DNA from: Calditerrivibrio nitroreducens DSM 19672
Lineage (GTDB): Bacteria > Chrysiogenota > Deferribacteres > Deferribacterales > Calditerrivibrionaceae
Length of the DNA stretch: 64,000 nt
Assembly (NCBI RefSeq): GCF_000183405.1
Contig: NC_014758.1
Span: forward strand, 496,001-560,000
Direction of reading: 5' to 3'
In this document: positions 63,901-64,000 of the stretch, piece after piece
Layout of the letters: each line of letters opens with the position of its first letter
Position numbering within the stretch: the first letter of the stretch is position 1
Notes under the pieces: generated by a model
Seen by the model: the letters and a program-made list of their open reading frames with translations, nothing else
What the model was told of the DNA's origin: nothing
The model's database searches: none
Position numbers and translations under genes: made by a program

Positions 63901-63999
63901 TCATGATTTTTTAAATTTTGATAACATTTTTTTTACAATAGATTTGGGCTCAAGTCCATCTATGATATTTTCTATATCTTCCAGATTATACCCCATCTC
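63901..63999 (-). CDS. C-terminal end of an unidentified gene (partial)
   Basis: The last 32 codons of a minus-strand gene that enters from the right edge, ending in lysine-rich KKMLSKFKKS and a TGA. It reads EMGYNLEDIENIIDGLEPKS before that. No family is recognisable from this piece. It lies 52 bp upstream of the ppx gene in the same direction, so it may belong to the same operon. Confidence 0.55.
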   Translation of the reverse strand, partial: EMGYNLEDIENIIDGLEPKSIVKKMLSKFKKS

Positions 64000-64000
64000 C

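Noticed and set aside
1-64000. CRISPR arrays, prophage genes or rRNA operons
   Set aside because: No regularly spaced repeats, no phage structural genes and no rRNA-like sequence were seen.

Overview
The window is 64 kb of a low-GC, Gram-negative bacterial chromosome. LPS genes (Kdo transferase, LpxL-type acyltransferase, GmhB), periplasmic multiheme cytochrome c with a ResB/CcsA maturation system, an Hcp/CRP-family NO-stress pair, a TPP-controlled thiGH operon and the overall codon and gene style suggest an anaerobic, nitrate-ammonifying member of the Deferribacterota (Calditerrivibrio/Deferribacter-like). That assignment is inference from gene content; there is no rRNA here to confirm it.

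Layout. 0-7 kb: end of a small membrane protein, its VC_2705-type sodium:solute symporter, a small membrane protein, an octaheme nitrite reductase-like cytochrome (CxxCK active-site heme) and the ccsB/ccsA haem-export pair that would mature it. 7-15 kb: tRNA-Leu(UAA), an MFS transporter, thiGH under a TPP riboswitch with an intrinsic terminator, leuA, psd-pssA phospholipid synthesis, sfsA and a lytic transglycosylase. 15-21 kb: pyruvate carboxylase, then hcp and a divergent CRP/FNR regulator separated by a perfect TTGAC-N4-GTCAA palindrome. 21-27 kb: a frameshifted IS4-family element, a chemoreceptor with a C-terminal sensor domain, copA-copZ. 27-35 kb: a large secreted protein of unknown function and a LolA-like / RND permease / outer-membrane protein operon in which the RND protein carries a C-terminal cyclic-nucleotide-binding domain. 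35-43 kb: overlapping LPS/lipid A operon, an orphan histidine kinase, mobA, lysA. 43-48 kb: rpsF-ssb-rpsR, DUF2232, a CDF metal transporter, and a CBS protein overlapping an ArsB/NhaD permease. 48.6-51.4 kb: an intact copy of the IS4-family element side by side with an IS256-family element. 51.5-58.8 kb: a Mrp/Mbh-type antiporter operon in the order E-F-G-A(C-term)-B-C-D plus two further NuoL/M/N-like subunits. 58.8-63.8 kb: ppk1 with two Ppx/GppA-HD paralogues, one of them with a degenerate active site.

How it fits together. Nitrite reduction to ammonium (octaheme cytochrome, ccsBA), protection from nitrogen oxides (hcp with its regulator), sodium-coupled bioenergetics (symporter, NhaD-like permease, Mrp operon) and envelope building (psd-pssA, LPS operon, RND/LolA/OMP) dominate. 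The most unusual points are the RND-CNB fusion with its LolA-like and outer-membrane partners, the degenerate Ppx paralogue coupled to ppk1, the Mbh-like order of the Mrp operon, and the IS256 insertion whose target duplication restores the -35 element of the Mrp promoter.
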